NCBI GenBank assembly: GCA_944391705.1
Contig: CALXUN010000013.1
Span: forward strand, 1-44,061
Length of the DNA: 44,061 bases
Reading direction: 5' to 3'
Origin: an uncultured Alphaproteobacteria bacterium
Lineage (GTDB): Bacteria > Pseudomonadota > Alphaproteobacteria > RF32 > CAG-239
Both the position numbers and the translations under genes were made by a program. This document shows, in pieces, positions 8,108 through 16,479 of the stretch (positions are counted from its first letter, which is position 1; each line of letters opens with the position of its first letter). The notes below the pieces were generated by a model, which was given only the letters and a program-made list of their open reading frames with translations, was not told the origin of the DNA and did no database searches.

Positions 8108-11100
8108 ATGTCAGATGTGAAAATGAAAATGATGGACGGCAACGAAGCGGCCGCTTCGGTTGCCCACCGCATGAACGAAGTCTGCGTCATTTATCCGATT
8201 ACCCCGTCTTCACCGATGGGTGAATGGGCTGACGCATGGTCGGCTGCCAAACAGAAAAATCTGTGGGGCGTTGTACCTGAAGTTCAGGAAATGCAGTCTG
8301 AAGCCGGTGCGGCCGGCGCTTGCCACGGTTCTATCCAGGCCGGTGCTTTGACCACTACTTTTACGGCTTCGCAAGGTTTGCTGTTGATGATTCCGAATAT
8401 GTATAAAATTGCCGGTGAACTGTCGCCGTTTGTGATGCATGTCGCGGCCCGTTCCCTGGCTTATCATGCATTGTCAATTTTTGGCGATCACTCCGATGTC
8501 ATGGGATGCCGTCAGACCGGTTTTGCCATGCTTTGCTCAAATTCGGTGCAGGAAGCTCATGATATGGCTGCTATTGCCCAGACTTCAAGCTTGCGTTCGC
8601 GTGTGCCGTTTATGCATTTCTTTGACGGTTTCAGAACTTCGCATGAAATCAAAAAAATCAAAGTGTTGTCTGATGATGATTTGCGGGCAATGCTGGAAGG
8701 CGTTGACTATTCTTTCAATGCAAAACATGCCCTGCGTCCGGAAAAACCGGTTATCCGCGGTACGGCACAAAATCCGGATGTCTTTTTCCAAGGCCGCGAA
8801 GCTGCCAATCCGTATTACAAAAAAGTTGAAGGCATTGTGCAAGAGGAAATGGACAAGTTTGCCAAGATTTCCGGTCGTCAGTACCATGTCGTGGATTATG
8901 TCGGTCCGGAAGATGCCGAAGAAGTTATCGTCATCATGGGTTCCGGCGGTGAAACGGTTGAAGAAACCATTGCTTACTTAAATGCTAAAGGCGGTAAATT
9001 CGGTGTGATGAAAGTTCATCTGTATCGTCCGTTCCCTGAAGAATCTTTCTTAAATGTGCTGCCGAAGTCGGTTAAAGTGGTTTCAGTTTTGGATCGTACC
9101 AAAGAATCGGGCGCAACCGGTGAGCCGCTTTATCTGGATGTGGTGGCAACATTAAGCCAGGCTTATGCCAACGGCAAAATTGCATCCATGCCGAAAATTG
9201 TGGGCGGCCGTTATGGTTTGTCTTCCAAAGAATTTACACCGGGTATGGTTAAGGCCGTATTTGACAACGGGTTGTCTTCTCACCCGATTAACGGATTTTC
9301 GGTCGGTATTACCGATGATGTCAGCAAAACCTCGCTGCCTTATGACGATTCAATTGATACCGAACCGAAAGACGTTGTCCGGGCTGTGTTCTATGGTTTG
9401 GGTGCAGACGGTACGGTTGGTGCCAACAAAAACTCAATTAAAATTATTGCCGAAGATGCCGGTAAATACGGGCAGGGGTATTTTGTTTATGACTCCCGCA
9501 AATCCGGCTCCATGACAACATCGCACCTGCGTTTTTCGGACAATCCGATTAAGTCGGCTTATCTTATCAGCAAGGCTGATTTTGTGGCTTGCCATCAGTT
9601 TCCGTTTATGAACAAGGTCGATATCTTAAAAATTGCCAAGCCGGGTGCAACATTTTTGCTTAATGCGCCGTATGCGGCTGATGAAGTTTGGAATCACCTG
9701 CCGATTGAAGTTCAGGAAGAAATTATTGCCAAGAAACTGCAGTTCTATACGATTAATGCGGTTGAAGTGGCTCGTGCTACCGGTATGGGTCAACGCATTA
9801 ATACCGTTATGCAGACCTGCTTCTTTGCAATTTCCAACATTCTGCCCAAAGATGAAGCTATTGCCCAGATTAAGGCTGCAATTAAGAAAACTTACAGCAA
9901 AAAAGGTGATGCCGTTGTTGAGAAAAACTTCAAAGCGGTTGATGCTTCTTTGGAACATCTGCACAAAGTGGAATATCCGTCAAGCGTTACTTCCAAATTC
10001 CACCGTCTGCCTCCGGTTCCGGCCGATGCTCCGGAATTTGTCAAGAAACTGACCGGTGAAATTATTGCCGACCGCGGTGATCAGCTTCCGGTTTCTGCTT
10101 TTGCCGAAGTTGTTGACGGTACCTGGCCGACAGGTACAACACAATATGAAAAGCGTTGTATTGCAACCGAAATTCCGGTTTGGGATCAGGATACCTGCAT
10201 TCAATGCGGCAAATGCTCGTTGGTGTGTCCGCATGGCGTTATCCGTATGAAAGTTGCTTCCAACGATGAATTGCAGGGCGCTCCGGCAACCTTTAAGTCG
10301 GCTGATTATAAAGGTAAAGAATTTGCCGGTAAGAAATTTATCTGGCAGATTTCGCCGGAAGATTGCACCGGCTGCGGTATCTGTGTTTCGGTTTGTCCGG
10401 CTAAAAACAAAGCAGATCCTTCAAGAAAAGCCATCAATATGGATCATATTGAAAATCATCTGGAAGCTGAAAAAGCAAACTGGAAATTCTTTGAAAAACT
10501 GCCGTATGTCAAGAGAACGGAAGTCGTTAAGAATTTACCGAAAACAACCCAGCTTATCCGGCCGCTGTTTGAATATTCCGGTGCTTGCGCCGGCTGCGGT
10601 GAAACACCGTATGTCAAATTGCTGACCCAGCTGTTCGGTGACCGCATGGTTGTGGCCAATGCAACCGGCTGTTCTTCGATTTATTCGGGTAACCTGCCGA
10701 CCACGCCTTATGCAAAGGATGAAAAGGGCCATGGTCCGGCCTGGGCAAACTCTTTGTTTGAAGACAATGCCGAATTTGGTTTGGGCATGCGTTTTTCAAT
10801 TGATCAGCAGACAGCTTTTGCCAAGACTTTGCTGGATGGTTTGAAAGATAAAATCGGTGCCGAACTGGTTGAAAAGATTTTAGACAATCCGCAGTCAACC
10901 GATGCCGAAATTGATGCCCAGCGTGATAATGTTAAAGAACTGCGCGCCAAACTTTCCGGCATTTCCGGCGAAGAGGCCAAGCACTTAAATGATCTGGCTG
11001 ATTATCTGATTAAGAAATCGGTCTGGATTTTAGGCGGTGACGGCTGGGCTTACGATATCGGCTTCGGCGGTTTGGATCATGCCATTGCATCGGGTAAAAA

Positions 11101-11668
11101 TATCAATATTCTGGTTATGGATACCGGTGTTTATTCCAACACCGGCGGTCAGCAGTCCAAAGCAACTCCGATGGGTGCATCGGCTAAATTCGCAACAGCC
11201 GGTAAGGCTTTGCCGAAAAAGGATTTAGGCTTAATCGCCATGTCTTACGGCAATGTTTATGTTGCTCAGGTTTCTTTTGGCGCGAACGATATGCAGCTGA
11301 TTAAAGCTTTAAACGAAGCGGAAGCTTATGACGGTCCGTCTATCGTTATTGCTTATTCTCACTGTATCGCTCAAGGGTTCAACCTTGCAGACGGTATTGA
11401 GCACCAGAAGAATGCGGTTGAAAGCGGTTCATGGCCGTTGTATCGGTATAATCCGGAAAACATCAAGGAAGGTAAAGCACCGTTGATGCTGGATTCTAAA
11501 GCACCGACAAAACCGCTGGCCGATTATATGTCTAACGAAACGCGTTTCCAGATTGTCCATAAGGCCAATCCGGAACGTTATGAAACGCTTTTGAATAAAG
11601 CGCAGGAAAACGTTAAGGAAAAACGCCAATTGTTAGAGCATATGGCAGAACTTAAAGTTGCCGAATAA
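8108..11668 (+). CDS. nifJ: Pyruvate:ferredoxin (flavodoxin) oxidoreductase, single chain
   Basis: Oxidatively decarboxylates pyruvate to acetyl-CoA and CO2 and passes electrons to ferredoxin or flavodoxin; it marks anaerobic metabolism. The 1186-residue chain has the full domain order. First comes the pyruvate-binding N-terminal domain (YPITPSSPMGEWADAW). Two [4Fe-4S] ferredoxin motifs follow near residues 697 (CIQCGKCSLVCP) and 753 (CTGCGICVSVCP). Next is the proximal cluster motif CAGCGETPYV near 826. The TPP/Mg site is GGDGWAYDIGFGG near 976, then NTGGQQSKATPMGASAKFA. SD AAGGA precedes the ATG. It is monocistronic, with a strong terminator downstream and a hairpin in its leader. No pyruvate dehydrogenase genes are seen in the window. 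Confidence 0.97.
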   Translation: MSDVKMKMMDGNEAAASVAHRMNEVCVIYPITPSSPMGEWADAWSAAKQKNLWGVVPEVQEMQSEAGAAGACHGSIQAGALTTTFTASQGLLLMIPNMYKIAGELSPFVMHVAARSLAYHALSIFGDHSDVMGCRQTGFAMLCSNSVQEAHDMAAIAQTSSLRSRVPFMHFFDGFRTSHEIKKIKVLSDDDLRAMLEGVDYSFNAKHALRPEKPVIRGTAQNPDVFFQGREAANPYYKKVEGIVQEEMDKFAKISGRQYHVVDYVGPEDAEEVIVIMGSGGETVEETIAYLNAKGGKFGVMKVHLYRPFPEESFLNVLPKSVKVVSVLDRTKESGATGEPLYLDVVATLSQAYANGKIASMPKIVGGRYGLSSKEFTPGMVKAVFDNGLSSHPINGFSVGITDDVSKTSLPYDDSIDTEPKDVVRAVFYGLGADGTVGANKNSIKIIAEDAGKYGQGYFVYDSRKSGSMTTSHLRFSDNPIKSAYLISKADFVACHQFPFMNKVDILKIAKPGATFLLNAPYAADEVWNHLPIEVQEEIIAKKLQFYTINAVEVARATGMGQRINTVMQTCFFAISNILPKDEAIAQIKAAIKKTYSKKGDAVVEKNFKAVDASLEHLHKVEYPSSVTSKFHRLPPVPADAPEFVKKLTGEIIADRGDQLPVSAFAEVVDGTWPTGTTQYEKRCIATEIPVWDQDTCIQCGKCSLVCPHGVIRMKVASNDELQGAPATFKSADYKGKEFAGKKFIWQISPEDCTGCGICVSVCPAKNKADPSRKAINMDHIENHLEAEKANWKFFEKLPYVKRTEVVKNLPKTTQLIRPLFEYSGACAGCGETPYVKLLTQLFGDRMVVANATGCSSIYSGNLPTTPYAKDEKGHGPAWANSLFEDNAEFGLGMRFSIDQQTAFAKTLLDGLKDKIGAELVEKILDNPQSTDAEIDAQRDNVKELRAKLSGISGEEAKHLNDLADYLIKKSVWILGGDGWAYDIGFGGLDHAIASGKNINILVMDTGVYSNTGGQQSKATPMGASAKFATAGKALPKKDLGLIAMSYGNVYVAQVSFGANDMQLIKALNEAEAYDGPSIVIAYSHCIAQGFNLADGIEHQKNAVESGSWPLYRYNPENIKEGKAPLMLDSKAPTKPLADYMSNETRFQIVHKANPERYETLLNKAQENVKEKRQLLEHMAELKVAE

Positions 11669-11678
11669 AAGCAATTTG

Positions 11679-11716
11679 AAAAAATCCCCCGTGTTCTTAG
11701 AACTCGGGGGATTTTT
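11679..11716. terminator. Bidirectional terminator between nifJ and the RelA/SpoT-like gene
   Basis: The stem AAAATCCCCCG/CGGGGGATTTTT has a 13-base loop. A and T tracts flank it on both strands, so it can end both converging genes. Confidence 0.9.
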
Positions 11717-11731
11717 ATAACAGATTTTTTA

Positions 11732-13123
11732 TTAATCTCTTTCTTTGGTGGTTGGAGCAATCGGAGAAATTTCCATGGATTCCAACCTTCTCCGGAACAG
11801 AATTTTACGCTGAACAACGGGCGCATAACGATGAGCAATTTCGTTGATGCCGTTGAAACGCTCTTTTTCGGCCGGGCTTAAGCGTGAAAATTTATAATTA
11901 ACAGTCTTGTATGCATTTTCATCGGTTTCGTCAAAATCGGAATCTATTTTACCGATCATCCTAAGAAAACAAAGTTTGTTAATTTCATTATCAGCGGAAA
12001 AAGCTGTTTGGGGATCAAAATCATCATATGATTCTACCAAATATTCTCTGCTGATGTGCTGGCGGCACTGATTGTATGTACCGTCAGTATTATCCGGTTC
12101 TATTCTGAGCGGACGATATCCGTCATCTTCAATTCTTCTGGCTTTGTCCAAAACCATCATATTATATTTATGTATGGCATTTTCATTGATTTTGCGAATA
12201 CGGTTGTTCAAAATTTTAATTTTGGCTTCTTGTTGGCGTATTTCCACAGGATCTGTGAAAGATCTTTCTCTGGCAAGTTTAGCTTCAATAGCTCGTACTT
12301 CTTCGTATATTTTATGTGTACGCAAATCTCCTTCATAAAGAGCCTGAATTTTCAACTGAACCTCAACATTTAAATTTCTGCCTCCTTTTTGCTGGTGCAT
12401 AATCATTTTGATGTCATAGTATCTTTTTTCATTTTTGCTTAAAGGAAGGGAAAACCTGTTCCTGGTTTCATTTTCATTAATAAAAAAGATGTCCTGTCCC
12501 CGGTTTTCGCTGATAACGCGGTAAATTCTTTCCACGCCGGAAAGATATTTGCTGGTAATGGTCAGGCGCAAGATATCATTGAGTTTTGTGTTACCCTGGG
12601 GAATATCTTGAATTCTTTCACAGAAAGCTTCACGGTCCTCTTGTTCAAAATAGGCATCCAGAGCTTTTTGCATGGATTTTACATAATCTTTGTTGTATTT
12701 GCTTTCGAGTTTTTCAATTGCTCTTGAAGCTTGTTTCATGCGCGGAAAAATAACATATATCGGGTTATTAAATTTATCGACATATTCCAGACGTGTGCAG
12801 GTAAAAGGGGTCACGGCTTTAAGTCCGTAGTCTATCGGTTTACCGTTGCCGTCACGTTCAATTTTTCCGGTTTTTGGGTCAAATGCACAGGTTCTGTCCG
12901 GCCTTTTGAAACTTTCGTATAAGGCACGATATATCTCGCGGTAAACGCCCATACCGTCTGAATAAAAGTCAATCAGATAATTGCGATCCTGCGAGGTAAT
13001 ACGATGCCCTTCATAGGCTTTTTCGATAAGCTCCAAATTTTCGGCATTAATTGTTTCCTGAATGCGATCAATTTCTTCAGTTGGTAAATTTACAATTTTT
13101 TTGACTTCGTATTCCTCTTCCAT
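11732..13123 (-). CDS. Predicted RelA/SpoT-like nucleotidyltransferase without hydrolase domain
   Basis: The 463-residue protein is divergent, but its middle carries the ordered elements of the (p)ppGpp-synthetase fold. These are an Arg/Lys ATP-site motif PRMKQASRAIEKLESKY (about residues 127-143), the metal-binding Asp in KLNDILRLTI (D183), the aromatic block KRYYDIKMIM (Y235/Y236), and the Glu strand NVEVQLKI (E254) followed by THKIYEEVR. No HD hydrolase, TGS or ACT region is visible. The 120-residue N-terminus and helical C-terminus are unfamiliar. I start at the ATG at 13123 (SD AAAGGATG), because the TTG at 13147 would fall at the predicted transcription start. It could be an alarmone synthetase or a relative with another target, such as a toxSAS-type toxin. 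Confidence 0.6.
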   Translation of the reverse strand: MEEEYEVKKIVNLPTEEIDRIQETINAENLELIEKAYEGHRITSQDRNYLIDFYSDGMGVYREIYRALYESFKRPDRTCAFDPKTGKIERDGNGKPIDYGLKAVTPFTCTRLEYVDKFNNPIYVIFPRMKQASRAIEKLESKYNKDYVKSMQKALDAYFEQEDREAFCERIQDIPQGNTKLNDILRLTITSKYLSGVERIYRVISENRGQDIFFINENETRNRFSLPLSKNEKRYYDIKMIMHQQKGGRNLNVEVQLKIQALYEGDLRTHKIYEEVRAIEAKLARERSFTDPVEIRQQEAKIKILNNRIRKINENAIHKYNMMVLDKARRIEDDGYRPLRIEPDNTDGTYNQCRQHISREYLVESYDDFDPQTAFSADNEINKLCFLRMIGKIDSDFDETDENAYKTVNYKFSRLSPAEKERFNGINEIAHRYAPVVQRKILFRRRLESMEISPIAPTTKERD

Positions 13124-13154
13124 TTTTCCATCCTTTATTTTGTCCAACTTCTAA

Positions 13155-13183
13155 AATATGACACAAATTGTCGATTTTGGCAA
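13155..13183 (-). promoter_or_regulatory. Predicted promoter of the RelA/SpoT-like gene
   Basis: On the minus strand, TTGCCA (13178-13183), a 17-base spacer, and CATATT (13155-13160) lie 30-60 bases upstream of the ATG at 13123. The placement supports that start. Confidence 0.5.
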
Positions 13184-13189
13184 GAACTT

Positions 13190-13221
13190 TTTTAAAAAAA
13201 ATCCCCGGTTATGGCCGGGGA
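13190..13221 (-). terminator. Terminator of the helical-repeat gene
   Basis: On the minus strand, the stem CCCCGG/CCGGGG is followed by ATTTTTTTT. It lies just below the stop of the gene that ends at 13233. Confidence 0.8.
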
Positions 13222-13232
13222 ACTTCTTGAAA

Positions 13233-14411
13233 TCAGTACATCCACTTTTGGCAGTATGTTTGAACTGCCTTAAGAAGACTGCGGTTTAACAAAATTTGTA
13301 CAGCTTCCGGACATGGTTTTTTCCAGATGATATATTCCGTTATTTCATCCTCATTTCCGTTATTCATCAGGAAAATTTCCAGTTCTTTGAGCGTTTCAGG
13401 CATGTTTTCACGTTGCAGACAAAAAGCAATTTCAACGTAATTGCGACGGGGAACTCTTTCGTCGCAGTTGATGGTATCCGATAAGATGTTTTCGCCTTTG
13501 CCGTTTTCATTAACGCCGAAAGCAGAGAGCAGGGATTTTACATCTTTGCATTTCCATGAGATGTAAAACATAATCAAGTCATGGTTTCCCCGCTTAAGCA
13601 GGGCTTTCTCGCCTTCAAAGGATAAATAGCGGTGTGTCCGGATATATTGCCGGATTTCCGCTTCCGAACGGGTGTTAATCATTTCGGCATGAACTTCATT
13701 CCAAAGTCCCCATTTTTCAATGTAGAAAAGGAAATCAGCCTTTGATCCGATACGGCACATCAGTAATTGTCCCAATATCGAAAATTCATGTAAAGCAACA
13801 CAGTGTTTAAATAATTCGCTGTTTTTGCTTTCCAGAACATCTTTTTCCCAGCCGGGGTGCATTCCGTGACGGGTAATGTGCAAGTCTATTTCTTCCTGAT
13901 TGCCGTCAGCACGGAGCTGATCCTGAATTTCGGGAAGAAAACCATGGCGGGAAAGGTAACGCATGCGTTGTGCATGTGTGGATGCGGCATAAAACTTGCG
14001 TTGTCCGGCAAGTCCAAACCCCTGATAGCTGATGTAAGCATCAATTTCTTCATCATTACAGCGTGACGCAATGATTTCCTGAACTTCATCAGGCAGGATG
14101 TGTTCGTTGCGATACGGATTACACCATTTATGCAAGTCCCATCCCGGAGTTGGAGCGGCCTTGCCGTATTGATGAATCATGAAAAGCAGTTCATCATGAT
14201 TACCACGACGGGCAATTCCAATTGCCTCCAAAGCATCGAGAGCACTTACATGCCAACTATGGCAATAGCCGTTAATGTAGAAATAGCTGTTTTCACATCC
14301 TTTGACATCTGAAAGTTTTTTCATGATGTCGAGATGCGTTTGAAGCTCGGCTTCCAAAGCCTCGTTCCGAAGATTTTTAGTTTCCATAATATCAATAAAA
14401 TTAGAAGACAA
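13233..14411 (-). CDS. Helical-repeat protein with about 26-residue units, unknown function
   Basis: This 392-residue protein is soluble, with no signal peptide. It contains a recurring unit of the form xGNxDEIxxYIxxxG. Copies begin near residues 69 (RGNHDELLFMIHQYG), 117 (RCNDEEIDAYISYQG), 169 (DGNQEEIDLHITRHG), 221 (IGSKADFLFYIEKWG), 247 (TRSEAEIRQYIRTHR), 274 (RGNHDLIMFYISWKC) and 351 (NGNEDEITEYIIWKK). The gaps are close to multiples of 26, so weaker units probably fill the spaces. This suggests an alpha-solenoid used for protein binding. The start is uncertain: neither the ATG at 14411 nor the in-frame ATG at 14387 has a clear SD. It may be a cytosolic scaffold or an effector; nothing in the sequence decides this. 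Confidence 0.7.
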   Translation of the reverse strand: MSSNFIDIMETKNLRNEALEAELQTHLDIMKKLSDVKGCENSYFYINGYCHSWHVSALDALEAIGIARRGNHDELLFMIHQYGKAAPTPGWDLHKWCNPYRNEHILPDEVQEIIASRCNDEEIDAYISYQGFGLAGQRKFYAASTHAQRMRYLSRHGFLPEIQDQLRADGNQEEIDLHITRHGMHPGWEKDVLESKNSELFKHCVALHEFSILGQLLMCRIGSKADFLFYIEKWGLWNEVHAEMINTRSEAEIRQYIRTHRYLSFEGEKALLKRGNHDLIMFYISWKCKDVKSLLSAFGVNENGKGENILSDTINCDERVPRRNYVEIAFCLQRENMPETLKELEIFLMNNGNEDEITEYIIWKKPCPEAVQILLNRSLLKAVQTYCQKWMY

Positions 14412-14430
14412 AATAAATTTTTACAGGGGC

Positions 14431-14458
14431 AAAGTAGCATGAATTACATAAAAGTCAA
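14431..14458 (-). promoter_or_regulatory. Predicted promoter of the helical-repeat gene
   Basis: On the minus strand, TTGACT (14453-14458), 16 bases, then TACTTT (14431-14436). Transcription would begin near 14424, just ahead of the ATG at 14411. Confidence 0.5.
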
Positions 14459-14517
14459 GAAAATTAATTGACAAAATAATATGTTCAGACGTAAGTTTGA
14501 CAACAAAGGATGAAAAT

Positions 14518-14997
14518 ATGGAAAATAAAACCAATGCCCAGCGTATGCTGGATAAAATAAAAGCACCGTACAAATGTTATCATTATGATGCTGCTGCCGG
14601 TTTGAGCGGTGCGGAAATTGCCGCTGTTTTAAAACAAAATCCTTTGCAGGTTTTTAAAACTCTGGTTACGGTTGCAAAATCAAAACAGCATTATGTTTTT
14701 ATGATTCCGGTTGAAAAGGAGCTTGATTTAAAAAAGGCGGCGGTCGTTGCCGGTGAAAAAAATCTTGAAATGATTAAACAAAAAGAATTGCTGCCGTTAA
14801 CCGGATATGTTCATGGCGGATGTTCGCCGATTGCCATGAAAAAAGTTTTTCCGACGGTTATTGACAAAAGCGCCGGCAATTTTGAAACAATTATTTTCAG
14901 CGCCGGTCGGATCGGGCTTCAGGTTGAAACTTCTTTAGAATGTTTACGGCAGATTATTCCTTTTAAATTGGCAGATGTCTGCCGGTCTGAAGATTAA
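14518..14997 (+). CDS. ybaK: YbaK/EbsC-family Cys-tRNA(Pro) deacylase
   Basis: Members of this family hydrolyse Cys-tRNA(Pro), correcting misacylation by ProRS. The 159-residue protein shows the family layout: N-terminal HYDAAAGLSGAEIAAVLK, then QVFKTLVTVAKSKQHYVFMIP with the conserved lysine, LDLKKAAVVAGEKNLEM, GYVHGGCSPIAMKK, and IIFSAGRIGLQVE. I start at the ATG at 14518, where AAAGGA lies upstream, not at an in-frame TTG at 14497. It converges with the next gene across only 8 bases. Confidence 0.9.
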   Translation: MENKTNAQRMLDKIKAPYKCYHYDAAAGLSGAEIAAVLKQNPLQVFKTLVTVAKSKQHYVFMIPVEKELDLKKAAVVAGEKNLEMIKQKELLPLTGYVHGGCSPIAMKKVFPTVIDKSAGNFETIIFSAGRIGLQVETSLECLRQIIPFKLADVCRSED

Positions 14998-15005
14998 TTT
15001 GCAAA

Positions 15006-16274
15006 TTAGCGTAAATTCTGGTTTGCAGAGATGTTTTGAATTTCACCTTTGTTTTCAGAAGCTCTCACAGGAGCATGTTCTTGATTTTTTATCGTTTTTA
15101 CCGAATGTGTCAAATCCGCCATTTTACTTTTTAATTGTTGCCACAGACCGCCGGATTCTTTTTGCAAAGGTGTGGCAGGAAAATCTGAGCTCTCTTGCTC
15201 CCGGGCTTTGCGCCAGGCTGCGTAGGCCACAATTTCCGTGCGGTTTTTAAAAGCAAACTCTTGCAGTTTTTCCCACAATTCTTCCCCTTTTTTTTGGAGA
15301 GAATCAACAAATGCCTTATCGATAAATGAACAGGCAACAATATCGCGCGTTTCTCCCAACGGGATATTGCCCAGAGAGCTTTTAACCCCGTTGATGATGG
15401 TGGTGCGAATCATTTTCATCATCATCTTTCCGTCGCCGTTTAAAAGTTTTTCATCCGGGGAAAAGCCGTTAAATTCATGCTGATCGACGTTGCCTAAAGA
15501 GGATACGTAGAACAGGTTTCCTTTTTTGCCGGCAAAAAAACTCATCGGAAGTTTTTTGTGCAGCTTATCTTTCAGGTATTTCAACGTATTTTCAAACAAA
15601 TTATTATGCGAAACGACTTTGTCTTCACCCGAAGCAAAAGAAATCATGGTTGATTTTGAGCTACCCAACGGGCAAAACGGCGCATAACCGAGGACGAGCA
15701 GATTTTTTTCTATTTTTTCCCGTTCATCCGGCAAATAGCCCAGTTCTTCCATTTTTTTTAAGGTCAGCCGCTCCAGTTTCATGGCTGTGTAACCGCCGTG
15801 GCAATGAGCGTATATATTTAATTTGCGCATACGCCGGCAGGCCTCGTCCGTTGACAGCTTTGTGCCGTTTTCATCGCACAGCCGTGGTTTTATCATCATA
15901 TCGTAGATATCTTCTATATATTGCGGGTTGATGGTTTCGGCATTAAAACCGCCGGTATGTTTTTCACCGCGGTTAAACTCATTCATAAGTTCGGTCCGGG
16001 CTGTTTCCGGATTAAGTTCACTGCCGTAATTGTTAATAATCCCCATAATTCTGACGTTTTGGCGTAAACCGTTATCATTTAGGAGCTTTTCGATTTCACT
16101 GCAATAATGATTGACGCTGGAATCGGTTGTTGTGCTTTGACCGCCCAAAACAAGGCAGACGGTGTCTTCAGGGTTTACAGCCGTTTGCCTAATCCACCCG
16201 TATGGATTTTCCGCTGTTTTTTCAATCCTTTCGCCAAGCATGGCAAAACTATGTTGAATATCGGGATTTTCCAT
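15006..16274 (-). CDS. Predicted alpha/beta-hydrolase-like protein with cysteine nucleophile
   Basis: The protein is about 422 residues, without signal peptide or membrane helix. I do not recognise it as a named family, but the order of elements suggests an alpha/beta hydrolase fold. An early strand VCLVLGGQS (about 39-47) is followed by a nucleophile-elbow-like LNIYAHCHGGYTAMKLE with Cys158 where Ser usually sits. An acid-loop-like SGEDKVVSH (D218) and a late QHEFNGF (H266) follow. Cys nucleophiles are known in dienelactone hydrolase. The C-terminal 100 residues are charged and low in complexity. I start at the ATG at 16274 (AAGG upstream) because the frame above it has only a TTG at 16349. 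The catalytic assignment is inference. Confidence 0.5.
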   Translation of the reverse strand: MENPDIQHSFAMLGERIEKTAENPYGWIRQTAVNPEDTVCLVLGGQSTTTDSSVNHYCSEIEKLLNDNGLRQNVRIMGIINNYGSELNPETARTELMNEFNRGEKHTGGFNAETINPQYIEDIYDMMIKPRLCDENGTKLSTDEACRRMRKLNIYAHCHGGYTAMKLERLTLKKMEELGYLPDEREKIEKNLLVLGYAPFCPLGSSKSTMISFASGEDKVVSHNNLFENTLKYLKDKLHKKLPMSFFAGKKGNLFYVSSLGNVDQHEFNGFSPDEKLLNGDGKMMMKMIRTTIINGVKSSLGNIPLGETRDIVACSFIDKAFVDSLQKKGEELWEKLQEFAFKNRTEIVAYAAWRKAREQESSDFPATPLQKESGGLWQQLKSKMADLTHSVKTIKNQEHAPVRASENKGEIQNISANQNLR

Positions 16275-16479
16275 GATTTTTTTGACCTTATTATTTATAA
16301 TTGTGTTTAGAATATAACTTTTTTCACCATAAATCAATTCTTTTGTCAAAACGTTATAATCATATCAAAAGAAATACATACGTAAATATCCCGAGGGAAA
16401 ATGAAAGCTATATTATTTTATTACGAATTTATTATAGTTTATCATAAGTTTAATGCGTTAAATTTTTTATGGGGGTGCT

